Positions 1-11,375 of a stretch of 64,000 nucleotides of DNA are shown here, piece by piece (positions within the stretch are counted from its first letter, which is position 1; each line of letters starts with the position of its first letter). The translations under genes and the position numbers were made by a program. Source of the stretch: Clarireedia homoeocarpa (taxonomy: Eukaryota; Ascomycota; Leotiomycetes; Helotiales; Rutstroemiaceae); contig LNKV01000040.1 of assembly GCA_001465935.1 (NCBI GenBank), positions 62,001-126,000 on the forward strand. The letters run 5' to 3'. The notes beneath the pieces are model-generated. The model ran no database searches. It was not told where the DNA came from and was given only the letters and a program-made list of their open reading frames with translations.

Positions 1-736
1 TCCAGTCATATTATGCATGCAAGGTGTAAACCTCGCGCCCATGTTGATGAGAACGTAAGGTGAAGGGCCAATCATCGGGTTGAAGGATGGATGAATCTCT
101 ATTGGTGATCCAGTCAGGGTAGCTGTCTCGATGTTAGTATATCGTACAAGATGCCTTTGGACATAACTTACAATTCTTCACGATCTCTACGATGAACACA
201 ACTACCTGAACAAGCGTAAAAGTATATGTGACCCAAGCAATCCCTTTCTTGCGCTTCCCAAAACTCATGCCATCGCTCAGCCTATTCCGTCGGTTGTTTT
301 TGAGGTGCGAAGGTACTCCGGACTCTCCAGCGTCGTATACATGATCTGTTCCGTCGGCATCATAAACATGATCCCCCGGGGCGTCCTTTCCTCCTAAAGT
401 TTGTGGGTGATCACGTAAAGGTATATCGTCTCGAGAAGGTATCGACCCATCCAGAGGTCTGCCACCCCCGCCTTGTTCATAATATTGTGATTGCTGTCCT
501 AAGCTATTCGAGCTGTCTTGCCTATGTGACGCGGCTGGATAAACATGGTCATCGAATGGTGCTTCGAAGGGCGAAACCGGAGATATTTCTGCAGGTCGAG
601 CCGAACCTGCTTGTGAAGGCGCTTGTGAATGATAGGATGGGGGTACTGTGGACTGGGCATCGTATGCGCTATAGTAAGGTTGCGGTTCTTGTTGATGATG
701 ATGAGAATAGGAGTTATAATAATCGTTCGCAGCCAT
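1..736 (-). CDS. Rhomboid-family membrane protein, 5' part (runs off window)
   Basis: N-terminal part of a rhomboid-type intramembrane serine protease or pseudoprotease. Exon 1 is 736-172 and exon 2 begins at 122 and leaves the window at base 1. The 49-nt intron (171-123) has donor GTAAGT and an ATACTAAC branch site before CGAGACAG. Residues 1-165 are a hydrophilic cytosolic tail rich in Tyr, His, Gln and Pro, ending in a basic stretch (GKRKKG). The first membrane segment (WVTYTFTLVQVVVFIVEIV) follows. After splicing the protein reads STLTGSPIEIHPSFNPMIGP and then SPYVLINMGARFTPCMHN, the characteristic luminal segment of fungal rhomboids. The catalytic GxSG and His lie outside the window, so activity cannot be judged. 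The start is the first in-frame ATG at 736. Confidence 0.85.
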
Positions 737-2181
737 AATGTCGACTGAAGTTTTAGCAAGAAATGGTGAATTCGGATGGTTCGTTCAACATCAGCACATT
801 CGATCAAATTGGTTCTCTTCGTCGTCTGAAGTCGTACAAGTGTGAAACAGGAGATTCCAAAGCAAAGGGCTTGAGAGCGGTAGTATTTTTATTATCAACG
901 AATGTGGTTTATTAGACCTGTTGGAAAGATTCTAACTGTATTAGCAATTAACCTTGTGGTCAAGTGTTTGGGACCGAAATAAAGATAGTGGAACAAATAC
1001 GATCAAGACGTCGTAATAGTTCTGGGCTGAGCTGGCCGTTGTAGAATAGTTCTTGAGCCGTCGAGCACTTGCACTGCCTCGTCTTGAAAGCTAGCTGTTG
1101 GCGGTCGCTCGTCGGAGAATAGCCTGTTTTGGGTCCAGAGTTTGGGGAAGTCCCGTTTCAGGATCAGCGCCCAGCCAATGTACGCGTTGGATGGCGAAGG
1201 GCTGTTCCTGAGCTACTGTGCAGATTAATTTTTCTTTTTACAAATCAACCAGACTTCAGCCTACTGCTAAATATGACTTTTTTTTTCATACGATGTATCG
1301 CCTTTCACGTGTTCTAGTCCATCATAGTAAAGCTTTCTACGAAGTATTAGTCTCCCAACACGAGAAATTTCATTTCACCACGTAGCTACAAGTACAACCC
1401 TAGAATCCTAGGTTTTCAGACGCAGTTGTTGATATAAGGCTGGGCGACGTAACTCTTCACGTGTCAATGCTTGGCAAGTGGAGTTTTTGGTGGATCAGAA
1501 TATGAGGTTGGTGTACGAAGCACTATACTTGGTAAGATATGGATATGCATTGTGAATGCCGATCGGTACTCGATGGTTTCTATTTACATCCGCCCGATCG
1601 TGTGGCGCTGGAGGTAAACAAGAGACAAGGTTGATGATGATCAGGAACTTTCAATTTCGCCATGGCTGTTCAAGTGACCTGACTAAACTAGACGCATGCG
1701 AGCTCCTACAGCCATCGCTGCCATTCCATCCCTTCAACCCTTCAAAGTGTGACTAGCAATTAAGATAATGTCGCCGTGAAAAAGCAATCCTATGCCTCAA
1801 TCAATCCGGCCATCGTTACTATAAAATCATGCGTTGTCCAAAAACACTCAAGAATCTGAGCAAACAAGCTGCATCGCAGGTGGGAAAAAAACAAAATATC
1901 GGTGCCATCGGCTCGTGTGGGTATTGGGTATTGGATATTGGGTATTGGGTATTGGGTATATTCCGCGATATCAAAACAAAGAAGGGAAATGCTGGTGATG
2001 GGAGAGAAGCAATGCCTCTCAAGGTAAGCCTAAGACACTGCAAATTATCAGCATTATCCAATCGAACCACCTCAACAATCACATAGTGAGTATCCTGTTA
2101 CGGAGGATAGGTATACAGTGCCTCGGAGCAATAGTGCCATAAGAGAGGTAAGAAAATTGAAAAGGCTCAGTATTACTTACA
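737..2181. other. Intergenic region with a short TATTGGG minisatellite
   Basis: Between the rhomboid gene start and the 3' end of the next minus-strand gene. No ORF with recognisable protein character is seen. A short direct repeat of about seven bases (TATTGGG with variants) lies at 1919-1961. The rest looks like promoter and 3'-flanking DNA. Confidence 0.5.
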
Positions 2182-2571
2182 TCACAGCGGAATAGGCACG
2201 GCAACTCCCCTCCATGACCCCGCCATCCTGTTCCAGGCCGAACTCGTATTGTTGACCACAGTCCTACCGGTATATCCAAATGTAATCCTAATGTGATCGT
2301 TCGAATTGGCATAGACCAGTAACCATCTGTGTAAAGTCCGAAACATAAATTGAGGTAGGCACGAAAAGAGACCATACATCAGGAGGCTGAGGAAAATGAG
2401 GACGATAGAATTCATTACGAGCTTCTCTCCAGTTGTCATCACATAGGTAGAGAATGTGACTTCATATCGATAATAAGCCAATCGAGTCTGGTAAAGGATG
2501 CTATCCACAAGGGAAGCTTTCTCACGTCGCGTAGGAAAAGTGGGAAAGGTATTTGATGAATGCGCATGCAT
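2182..2571 (-). CDS. Probable small subunit of serine palmitoyltransferase (SPTssa-like)
   Basis: A 129-aa minus-strand ORF whose residues about 30-80 resemble the small activating subunit of serine palmitoyltransferase, the first enzyme of sphingolipid synthesis in the ER. The segment YYRYEVTFSTYVMTTGEKLV followed by MNSIVLIFLSLLMYGLFSCL and PQFM lines up with the family pattern: YYxY, then a glutamate-containing turn before an N-S, one hydrophobic span, then LPQ/MPQ. Known family members are 70-100 aa, so the polar tail after residue 90 is unusually long and could be intron read-through. The first 25 residues (Ser, Thr, Pro) are not diagnostic. The gene is divergent from POL3, about 1.2 kb away. 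Assignment rests on motif recognition only. Confidence 0.6.
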   Translation of the reverse strand: MHAHSSNTFPTFPTRREKASLVDSILYQTRLAYYRYEVTFSTYVMTTGEKLVMNSIVLIFLSLLMYGLFSCLPQFMFRTLHRWLLVYANSNDHIRITFGYTGRTVVNNTSSAWNRMAGSWRGVAVPIPL

Positions 2572-3806
2572 TGTTCTGGACTGCTCGAGGCCTTCGCGCG
2601 CTTGAGCTTATGGAGAAAGGAGGGGAAAGTGGTGAGAGTTGAAGCGCACTTGGACAAATGTTCCCTTAAGAGAGGGAAGAAGGACAGGCACAAAAAGTCG
2701 CAAATGGTAAGTCTATATACTGTATAGACGCCGAGCGAGTAGGACCAAGATGATTTATATGAAGAATCTATTCGACCCAACTCCGAAAGGATTACCTTGC
2801 CAGATTCTTTCGTGAGTGATGTAATGATGGGGCACGCACTTAACAGCTTCAATAACACATGTTGAATGTCTCGATGCAATAGCCGTGTGTCAAGGCATGG
2901 ACCTAGGATGGTGATAGGAAAGTATGGTAACAAATGCATAAACACTGATGATAAAGAGGAACCTGATTGGTTCATCCATCCACTCTAACTGCAAATAGGA
3001 AAAGCTTGGGGAGAAAATTGGAAGGTTGAGGGTCTGCGATGGGAATAGCTGCACAAAATAGAAAAGGCGGCGGAAGTATCGGATGTGCTAGTACTAGGTC
3101 AATGTCAGGTCATGCACACATCGGGGATTTCGGATTTCGCGGCGTATCTTGTAGAATCTCAATCGGCAAATTCTGCGAGTGCAGCTTCTCAGTGTGATGC
3201 CATTTAGGAAGACAGAGTGTAACCTCCAGATATTTTCCAATTTCGAAACTTCTTGAGTGAAAAGAAGACTGCGATCTATCAAGGGCCATCGAGGGAGGAC
3301 CATCGAGATGTAGGACCTCAGAAGCTTTTGATGATGCAGGTTTCGAATATGTCTCAGCAGATGCTGTGCGTGATGGTTACTAAAGCAGTGCGGTCCTGTG
3401 TGCGCGCTTTGTTGTATACATATGCAGACGTCTTCATAAGAAGGTTAATGCTAGTCTTGAGGTTAAGTGACACAAGCCTTTTTGAGAAAAGTGCGATCTC
3501 GACAATGTTCAGTTCTAGTGCTGCAAGCTTGCAGATAAGATAAGATGGATGACCGCTTGGTTGCTTACTTAATCAAACCAAGCCACCCACCAGACCTCCC
3601 CGCCTTAGCCACTTGCATGCTCGCACCTGCATTTCGTTTTCCACTTTAATCACGTCGCGTCAACGCCACACGCGAAAAAGGTAATGACGCGAACCCCTTC
3701 AAAGCAATCAGTATCAACGTTTCTTTGATCCCAAAAGTTGGCTTCTGTGAACAACAATCCTAATTCGACTTCCCCTCAAGCCTTCGGAAGTTACAAGTTC
3801 TCAACA
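2572..3806. promoter_or_regulatory. POL3: Divergent intergenic region upstream of POL3
   Basis: About 1.2 kb between the start of the SPT small-subunit gene and the POL3 ATG. It contains ACGCGTCAA/CACGCGAAA-type motifs near 3651-3676 (cacgtcgcgtcaacgccacg). These resemble MluI cell-cycle box elements (ACGCGT-like) that control replication genes in yeasts, although no perfect ACGCGT is present. No separate gene is supported. Confidence 0.35.
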
Positions 3807-6800
3807 ATGGCGCCATCAAGAGTTCCGCAGAAACGGATTTTGGGCGAAGTTAAGAATGTTCAGCACAGCAATATCCCCTCTTCTCCCCCGTCCATAAAGA
3901 AACGAAAGATCGAGACCTTCTCGTCGCCTGCCGCGAGGTTCAAGAGCTCGCAAAATGGGCTAAAGGGAAAGTTGGGCTCCAGTCAGCCAAGTCATTTCGA
4001 ATCCGAAGTCTTGGAGAAGATGACACAGGATATGGCCGGGTTGAAGAAGAACAATTCAGAGAAGGATCAAGAATGGGCACGACCAAGTCTATCAGATTTT
4101 AACCCAGAGAGTGATAATCTGATATTCCAACAAATTGAATGCGAGGAGGGAACATTACATGGTGGAAAGACAACAGTGAAGCTGTTTGGTGTCACTGAGG
4201 CAAGCATTCTTCCAGTTTTCCCGCAGAACAATAACTAACGATTTGACTAGACTGGCCACTCCGTTATGCTTCATGTCACCGATTTTCTTCACTACCTTTA
4301 CGTCGCGGCGCCCGTTGGTTTCACACCACGAGAATGCGAACCCTTCAAGATGTATCTAGAGACTCAACTCGCATTACACACTCCTGCTATCAGATCATGT
4401 GGAATCGTGATGCGAGAGAATTTATATGGATTTTCGGGGAATCAGCAACATGCATATATCAAAATTACAGTCACCGATCCGAAATATATAAACAAAGTGA
4501 GGACGACGATCGAAGGAGGAAATGCGAATTGGAAAGGAATGTGGAAGAATGATGGCAGTGGAGTTTTGACGTTTGATAGCATCCAATATGTACTACGATT
4601 TATGATTGATGTTAAGGTGAGGTCTATTCTCGTGTCGGTAGTACTCAGCTAATTATGGTAGATTTCTGGTATGTCTTGGGTTGAAGTAGAGGCGAAGAAG
4701 TATGCAATGATACCAGAGCACGAAAGGCAGTCGAACTGTCAGATTGAAGCATGGGTCACATACCGAGATTTAATTGCACACAAACCAGAAGGCGAATGGG
4801 CGAAGATGGCGCCCCTCCGTATTCTTTCTTTCGACATCGAGTGCGCTGGTCGCAAAGGTATTTTCCCCGAAGCTAACCAAGATCCTGTGATTCAAATCGC
4901 CAATATCGTCACCCGTTACGGAGAGAAGAAACCATTCGTACGAAATGTGTTTTGTCTTGACACAACGAGTCTGATTGTTAATACACAGATCTTTGAGTTC
5001 TCCAAGGAAGAGACGATGTTGTCAAAATGGAGAGATTTTCTCGAGGAAGTCGATCCAGATATCATCATCGGTTATAACATTGCCAATTTCGATTTTCCTT
5101 ATCTTCTTGGTCGAGCAGATCATTTGCAAGTAAAAGACTTCTGCCACTGGACTCGCTTGAAGTCCAAGAGGTCGGAAGCCAAACCCTCCAACTTTTCGAG
5201 TAAGCAAATGGGAAGTCGAGATACCAAAGCGACAAACACAAACGGGAGATTACAATTGGATCTGTTACAACTAGTTCAGCGTGATCATCACCTTCGAAGT
5301 TATACGTTGAATTCTGTCTGCGCACAGTTCCTTGGAGAGCAAAAGGAAGATGTTCACCATACCATGATCACAGAACTGTTCAATGGAACACCCGAGTCTC
5401 GACGTAGATTAGCGGTATACTGTTTGAAGGATGCATACCTACCTCAACGTCTGATGGACAAGCTGTCTTGCCTTGAAAACTATACTGAGATGGCTAGAGT
5501 CACAGGAGTTCCATTCAATTTCCTGCTATCACGCGGTCAACAAGTCAAGTTCGTCAGTCAGTTGTTCCGAAAAGCTCTGGAACAAAAATTGGTTATTCCG
5601 AACTTCCAAGGTGCGTCTTCAGATGAACAATACGAAGGTGCTACAGTCATCGAGCCTACAAGAGGATACTACGATGTACCCATTGCCACGCTTGATTTTG
5701 CATCTCTGTACCCCAGTATTATTCAAGCACACAATCTTTGCTACACAACGCTACTCAAAAAGGACGTGGTGGAGAAACTTAAGCTGAAGAAGGATGAGGA
5801 TTACATTGTCACACCAAATGGTGATCTGTTCGTCACAACGAAGCAACGAAAGAGTCTCCTGGCCCAAATTCTGGAAGAATTGTTGACGGCAAGAAAACAA
5901 GCCAAGAGGGAACTTGCAGTCGAAACGGATCCATTCAAGAAGGCTGTGCTGAACGGTCGTCAGCTGGCGTTGAAAATCAGCGCCAACAGTGTTTACGGTT
6001 TGACTGGTGCTACTGTAGGGAAGCTGCCTTGCTTGGAGATTGCGAGTAGTACTACCAGTTACGGTCGTCAAATGATTGAAAAGACCAAAGCCGAAGTGGA
6101 AGCCAAATATACCATTGCTAATGGGTACTCCCATGATGCTCAAGTCATTTACGGTGATACCGATTCCGTCATGGTGAAGTTTGGCGTCAAGGATTTGGCA
6201 GATGCGATGAAACTGGGAGAAGAAGCTGCGCAATATGTTTCGTCCAAATTCATCAAGCCTATCAAGCTGGAGTTCGAGAAGGTCTACTTTCCTTATCTTC
6301 TCATCAACAAGAAGAGATACGCGGGTCTGTACTGGACGAATACCGATAAATACGATAAGATGGACACGAAAGGTATCGAGACGGTCCGACGTGATAACTG
6401 CCGGCTGGTGCAAACCGTTATCGAGACAGTATTAAGAATGATCCTAATCGATCGAGATGTCCAAGGCGCTCAAGAGTAAGTAGCCCCCCCCTTTTCTTCC
6501 CCCTTTCTTCTTCCCCTTCTTCTTCCCCTTCTTCTTCCCCCTTCTTCTTCCCCCAACCATAAAACAACGCAGCATCTAACTAACCGTCCCACCAGCTACG
6601 TCAAAGAAACCATCTCCGACCTCCTCCAAAACAAAATCGACATGTCCAAACTCGTCATCACTAAAGCCCTGGCCAAATCCGACTACACCGCCAAACAAGC
6701 GCATGTCGAGCTCGCCGAGCGCATGAAGAAGCGCGACGCCGGGTCTGCGCCGACCCTCGGCGACCGCGTCGCTTACGTCATCATCAAGGGCTCCGCTGGG

Positions 6801-7334
6801 GCCAAAAACTTTGAACGGTCCGAAGACCCGCTCTTTGTCCTCGAAAACAACGTCCCCATCGACACCAAATACTACCTCGACAACCAGCTCGCAAAACCTC
6901 TCGCAAGAATCTTCGAGCCCATTCTCGGGGACACCAAAGCGGCAAGTCTACTCGCCGGCGCGCACACGCGGTCCATTTCGGTCGCGGCGTCAAGTGCAGG
7001 CGGACTGATGAAGTTTGCCAAGAAAACGGCCACGTGTATGAGTTGTAAGAAACCGCTCGTGCTAGAGAGCGAGAAGAAGGGCGCGGTGTGTGGGGATTGC
7101 GCGGGCCGAGTAGGTGAAATGTACAGAAAGCAGTTGAACAAGGTGAGTGATTTGGAAGTGAGGTTTGGCCGGCTGTGGACCCAGTGCCAGCGGTGTCAGG
7201 GCAGTATGCATTGCGAGGTTATATGTAGTAGTAAGGATTGCCCCATCTTTTACATGCGCATGAAGGCCAAGAAGGATGTCGAGGATGCGGGGAAGGAGTT
7301 GGAGAGGTTTGATTGGGATGAGGCCGCTTGGTGA
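3807..7334 (+). CDS. POL3: DNA polymerase delta catalytic subunit
   Basis: Replicative family-B DNA polymerase, catalytic subunit of Pol delta (lagging-strand synthesis and repair with PCNA). Exons are 3807-4199, 4251-4616, 4662-6475 and 6596-7334, giving 1103 aa, close to yeast Pol3 (1097). Visible motifs: exonuclease I FDIE (about 310-313), Exo II NIANFD (about 392-397), Exo III YCLKDA (about 506-511), polymerase motif A DFASLYPSI (about 598-606), motif B KISANSVYG (about 691-699) and motif C YGDTDS (about 750-755). The C-terminus carries CysA (CMSCKKPL...CGDC), a zinc site, and CysB (CQRCQGS...CEVICSSKDC), the Fe-S site for accessory subunits. The start is the ATG opening MAPSRVPQKR; an upstream in-frame TTG is not needed. 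Intron 1 is a GC-AG intron (GAG|GCAAGC...CTAG). Intron 3 contains a long CTTCTTCCCC pyrimidine tract. Confidence 0.97.
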
Positions 7335-7588
7335 GGCTATCCTATCCTATCCTATCCTATACTATACTGTACTCTCAAATGCGATGCGATGCTATGCTAT
7401 ACAATGGTCTATAATTGTAATTGATCTTAAAATATAGTAAGGTAATTAAAATTTGAATAATATATATTATTCTCATTCTTGTTCAGTTAATCCCATCTCA
7501 TCTCGTCATCATCTCATCTCATATCATATCAATATCATACATACATACATACATACGCCTACCTACCTATCCCCAATTCTACCCTACC

Positions 7589-9262
7589 CTAAACCAACGC
7601 CTGGATATTCTTCAAACTCTTAAAATCCCCTTGTTCATCCTCTAGTTTCTTCAATTCTTCATACTTCTTCCTCTCGTCCTCTTCTCGATCTATATATCCA
7701 TTCTGTGCTGTCTTTTCCGAAGGATTTCCATCCTCGCTATTCCCCCTTTCTTTCCCTTTCCCTTTTGGATCCATCATATCCACTCTATCCACCCCGTCCC
7801 CCTCCTCCCCCTCATCTACAACTGCACTCTCCCCACCCTTCCACTTCCCGTCCCTCAAATCTTTCAAATCCTCCACCCCCCCATGATTATCCAACATCCC
7901 CGACTCCCTCCTACCCTCCGCCAAACTCGTGTTATCAATCAAATCCCTCGCCTTCCCACCCAACCCCCCTGCATCCCTTATCATATCCCCCTCCCCAAAG
8001 CGATCCACCTTCTTACTCTTCTCCAACTGCCTTCTCTCTTCCACACTGGTCCTGCCCGTGCCAAACACCCTCGCGAGCTCCGCGCACGCCTCCGCATAGC
8101 AACGGTCCGCTTCCTTGGGGAACCGGATTGGGTTGGGTTTTTTATCGAATGCGTGCGGCACGCAGTTGATCAGCCCGCCTTTGACTGTTTTCCCGACTTC
8201 GGGCGAGCGGAGACGCTCGCCAAAGGCGACGCCTTCTGCGTTTAGCATGTCGTATTCGCAGGTGTAGAGGATGATGTCTTGGGGGTAGGCGGCACGGAGG
8301 AAGGTGTCCGAGGCTGCGGCGGGGGAGAGGTATGGGTCGCGGAGGTCAATGGAATCGATGGGGGCCATGTATGATTCGTCGAAGAGGCGGGTGAGGATTG
8401 GGGGGAGGTTTTTTTCAGGGGCGGGGTTGGTGGCGCGTTTGACTTCACGAGTTTGTGAGAAGTCAGTGGGAGGGTAGAAGGACACGATGGCGCAGAGGGT
8501 GAGGTCGGGCACGGTTTGGGAGACTTCGAGAGCGGTGGGTTCGAGGGAGGGGATTTTGGCGATGGAGGTGGTGGATTGGTTGCGTGATGCGGCGTTGAGC
8601 GCGTCGCGCGGAGAGAGGAGGGTTGCTGTGGATGCTTGGGCGGAGTTGTACGTTGGGAGGTTTGGGCGGGAGGAGTTTGTTGGCGGGGGTTGAGAATCTG
8701 CGAGTGTACGTTTCCCCGCATCATTTCGGAGATCGTGAAGCATCAGGGGAACCGTAAATGCAAAGTTTCCGCCCGCAGAGAATCCCGATAGAGCCATGCG
8801 TTGGGGATCTAATCGTAATTCTTCTGCATGTGCGGCTAGGTAGATGACCGCATCCGTTCCATCTTCTACACCCACGCTGAATGGATATTCAGGAGCAAGT
8901 CGGTACTCGACACTGACGAAGACAGCATCTACGTTCTCGAGGACTGTCGCAGCCCATCTCGCGTCATCCGTTCCTGTACCCAATGTAAAACCCCCTCCAT
9001 GATAGTTGACCACGACGGGAAATCGATATTCCTCGGGGGAATCATAATATGAATTGGGTACGTAGAAGATCAGGTTGAAATGGCCTCCGCGAGGACATAA
9101 TCTCGAGGGGATTCGAATCTTGAAGTTCGGTCGCGGTGGTTTGGGATCCGCAAAGTGGTGGAATTTCATTCCAATGGCCATGAGGCCTCGCCATATTGAT
9201 GCTTTCATTACCAAAAGCCAGTAACACAACTTATCATAAGAGCTGTCAGATCTCGCTGGCAT
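7589..9262 (-). CDS. Alpha/beta-hydrolase-3 family esterase/lipase; candidate Erg-Asp hydrolase partner
   Basis: Single-exon 557-aa protein of the hormone-sensitive-lipase-like alpha/beta-hydrolase family. Visible features: oxyanion-hole HGGG at residues 88-91, nucleophile elbow GFSAG with Ser162, catalytic Asp338 in CEYDML and catalytic His370 in NCVPHAF. A polar loop (about 180-245) interrupts the core, and the last 150 residues are a charged low-complexity tail (Lys, Glu, Gly, Asp) outside the fold. A hydrophobic patch near residues 12-32 could be a membrane anchor. It is convergent with POL3 (254 bp between stops) and divergent from erdS. Fungi that make ergosteryl-aspartate also have a hydrolase, ErdH, that removes it. 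Position and fold make this gene a candidate, but the substrate cannot be read from sequence; it could equally be a general carboxylesterase. Confidence 0.88.
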   Translation of the reverse strand: MPARSDSSYDKLCYWLLVMKASIWRGLMAIGMKFHHFADPKPPRPNFKIRIPSRLCPRGGHFNLIFYVPNSYYDSPEEYRFPVVVNYHGGGFTLGTGTDDARWAATVLENVDAVFVSVEYRLAPEYPFSVGVEDGTDAVIYLAAHAEELRLDPQRMALSGFSAGGNFAFTVPLMLHDLRNDAGKRTLADSQPPPTNSSRPNLPTYNSAQASTATLLSPRDALNAASRNQSTTSIAKIPSLEPTALEVSQTVPDLTLCAIVSFYPPTDFSQTREVKRATNPAPEKNLPPILTRLFDESYMAPIDSIDLRDPYLSPAAASDTFLRAAYPQDIILYTCEYDMLNAEGVAFGERLRSPEVGKTVKGGLINCVPHAFDKKPNPIRFPKEADRCYAEACAELARVFGTGRTSVEERRQLEKSKKVDRFGEGDMIRDAGGLGGKARDLIDNTSLAEGRRESGMLDNHGGVEDLKDLRDGKWKGGESAVVDEGEEGDGVDRVDMMDPKGKGKERGNSEDGNPSEKTAQNGYIDREEDERKKYEELKKLEDEQGDFKSLKNIQALV

Positions 9263-9746
9263 GGGATATGGGGAGGAGAATTTAAGAGAAGAGGATTTCT
9301 CGATCAGGGAGAGGGGAGCGGGATTTGTAACGGCGTACTTTTCGTAGGTAGTTTGAGGGTAGGTAGGTAATTGTGGGCCCTTGGGTAGGGAGTAGGGATG
9401 AGAATGATTGTTATGGTTCCCCTAGAGTGAGTTTGAGTGAGTTTCTCTAAATCAAGTTGTTCTTTTCCCAGGATTCGTTCCGATCGTCTGGGGGTGTTGA
9501 GTTGAGATAAGGGATAAGGGAGGCCGCGGGGGGATATAAGTTGGTGTATTTGTACTTTGTAGACTTGGATGAGATGAGATGCGTACGCAGGGTCCAGTGA
9601 AAAGATTCAAGACTACTGCGCCCTCATAGATGGATAGGTACTAGATAGGACGAAAGTATGGGATAGCATGTATTATGTAGGCTGTGCAGCTGTGCAGCTT
9701 ACTATAATGGTGGGATCTTGGTCTGGGAATTGGAAATACTTGTAGT

Positions 9747-9803
9747 TGTAGTAGAAGACGGGCAAGTTGTAGAAGACGGGCAAGTTGTAGAAGACGGGCA
9801 ACA
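9747..9803. repeat. 18-bp tandem repeat, about 3 copies
   Basis: Three nearly identical copies of a unit reading GTAGAAGACGGGCAAGTT, the third running into ACAGCGGGC. Non-coding minisatellite upstream of the hydrolase. Confidence 0.85.
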
Positions 9804-9902
9804 GCGGGCAGCGAAACGGCGGTTGAATGCTGATCTGAATGGATTGGATTGGATTGATCTTGGTTATGTTATCACTTGGTTGCAGGGCTTGGTAGCTTGG
9901 TA

Positions 9903-9985
9903 GCTTGAGTGCTTGAGTGCTTGAGTGCTTGAGTGCTTGATTGCTTGATTGCTTGATTGCTTGATTGCTTGATTGCTTGATTGCT
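9903..9985. repeat. Octanucleotide array GCTTGAGT/GCTTGATT, about 10 units
   Basis: Four GCTTGAGT units followed by about six GCTTGATT units, then decay into GCTTTGGG. The clean switch from one unit type to the other suggests that each half grew separately by slippage or unequal exchange. There are no spacers, so it is not a CRISPR-like array. Confidence 0.9.
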
Positions 9986-10631
9986 TTGGGTTTCAATATG
10001 TAGAAGAGGCAAAGGGATCGGAATGGCGTATTCGTATCTGGGATTTGGATTCGTATCTGGGATTGGATCCGAATGTCTGGTTATGGGGATGGCGTTTGTG
10101 ATGTTGATGGTGTTGATGGTGTTACATTTGGCGCAAATGATGGCTGTGTGCACGAATCCACGCAATACTGGCGTCTCCTGTCCTGCTAATGCTGTCGTCG
10201 GTTAGGTTGTAAGGGTCTAGATTTCCTCCTTGCGGTGCCTTTCTGGCATAGTACTAAGTATATTCTGGCATAGTACCAAGTATATCGTGTTGTCTAATTT
10301 GTGAGTGGTTGCTCCGTCTGCAGATTGATTACTCCAAGTACTTAGTTATGTAGTAGAAGGGATGATGAATCTATGAATCTGCGGGTTGGAAGTGGGTGGA
10401 GGGACAAGGGGCAAGGGAAAAGTGACACCAAGACGTCATGATATCCGGGGTGGTACCACTTTTGCCTATGCCAACTTTAGAAATATTGGACCTCGGTGGA
10501 GCGGGCTTAAAGTATCAAAGGTCCGATCCGCACATGCCTTGTTTACCAAGTTTCGAGGTATTCCGTGGATTTGGAATAATCAGGCTATAAGATTTGGAAG
10601 AATCAGGCTATGAGGTTTCAAGGCTTCAAGG

Positions 10632-11375
10632 CTACAAGGCTACAAGGCTGCAAGGCTGCAGCAGGTATCTCTGCCTAAGGTATTGACAACTGTCAAACCT
10701 GCAAGCTCTTGGCAGGAACCGAATTAGAGTGCATTTGGATTGTGCATCTCGATCCAGGTGGTTGTTGGTTTGTTTGGAATTTGGAAGGAACCAAGGATTG
10801 CGGACATCAGCTCCGTCTACTCCAGCACGGCCAGTCACGTATCTTTTACCGCCTACCAGACAAGTACCAGACAAGTACCAGATGAGTACCAGATGATTTC
10901 TTCGACCAATTACATTGTCAACGTCCCAAACAAGATATTGCATTTCCTTTTCTGCCATGTTTCCAACGATACCAGCCACCCGATGAGGCCCAGTTTTTAA
11001 TTTCCGACCCAACCATACCACGATGCCACAGCTAAAATGACGATGCCCAAGGGACTTCTCCATACAAATAAAGCACCTATGTACAAATACCAAGTAAACA
11101 GCTGCTATGGAAGCGGGTAGCTGGATAACGCATTGTTCAAGCATGGATCCTTCCAAGTACGACGGCGTCCCTCCAACATTATGAACGCTATGGGGAGCAA
11201 ACGGATGTGTCGAGAGCATTAAGTGAGCACAAATAATCCCAAGCACCCACCCATTCCACACTTTACGTTGATTCACGCGCGTTTTGTGGCCGGCTCGTGG
11301 GGGCTGAAAGGGGAGAAACGAGTGGTGCAAAGGACTTACTACTGTATTGTATGTACTTTGCAGACCTGACATCAT
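10632..11375 (-). CDS. Doubtful ORF, possible lineage-specific membrane protein
   Basis: A 247-aa uninterrupted minus-strand ORF that I do not recognise. It has weakly hydrophobic stretches around residues 45-57 (VLGIICAHLMLST) and 85-108 (CVIQLPASIAAVYLVFVHRC), but no conserved motif. A GTAAGT...TTTCAG pair 36 bases apart lies near its 5' end, and the 3' end overlaps a short ACAAGGCT repeat array. Such features are also expected by chance. It is listed because it is the longest ORF in the erdS-hydrolase gap. It may equally be non-coding. Confidence 0.22.
   Translation of the reverse strand: MMSGLQSTYNTVVSPLHHSFLPFQPPRAGHKTRVNQRKVWNGWVLGIICAHLMLSTHPFAPHSVHNVGGTPSYLEGSMLEQCVIQLPASIAAVYLVFVHRCFICMEKSLGHRHFSCGIVVWLGRKLKTGPHRVAGIVGNMAEKEMQYLVWDVDNVIGRRNHLVLIWYLSGTCLVGGKRYVTGRAGVDGADVRNPWFLPNSKQTNNHLDRDAQSKCTLIRFLPRACRFDSCQYLRQRYLLQPCSLVAL

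Noticed and set aside
2439..2975. 178-aa minus-strand ORF overlapping the SPT small-subunit gene in another frame
   Set aside because: No recognisable motif; the overlapping frame carries the SPT pattern.
5751..6413. 220-aa minus-strand ORF inside POL3
   Set aside because: Antisense shadow of the polymerase domain; the plus frame has all family motifs.
9903..9985. CRISPR-like short repeat array
   Set aside because: Units are contiguous octamers without spacers, in a eukaryotic genome; a simple minisatellite.
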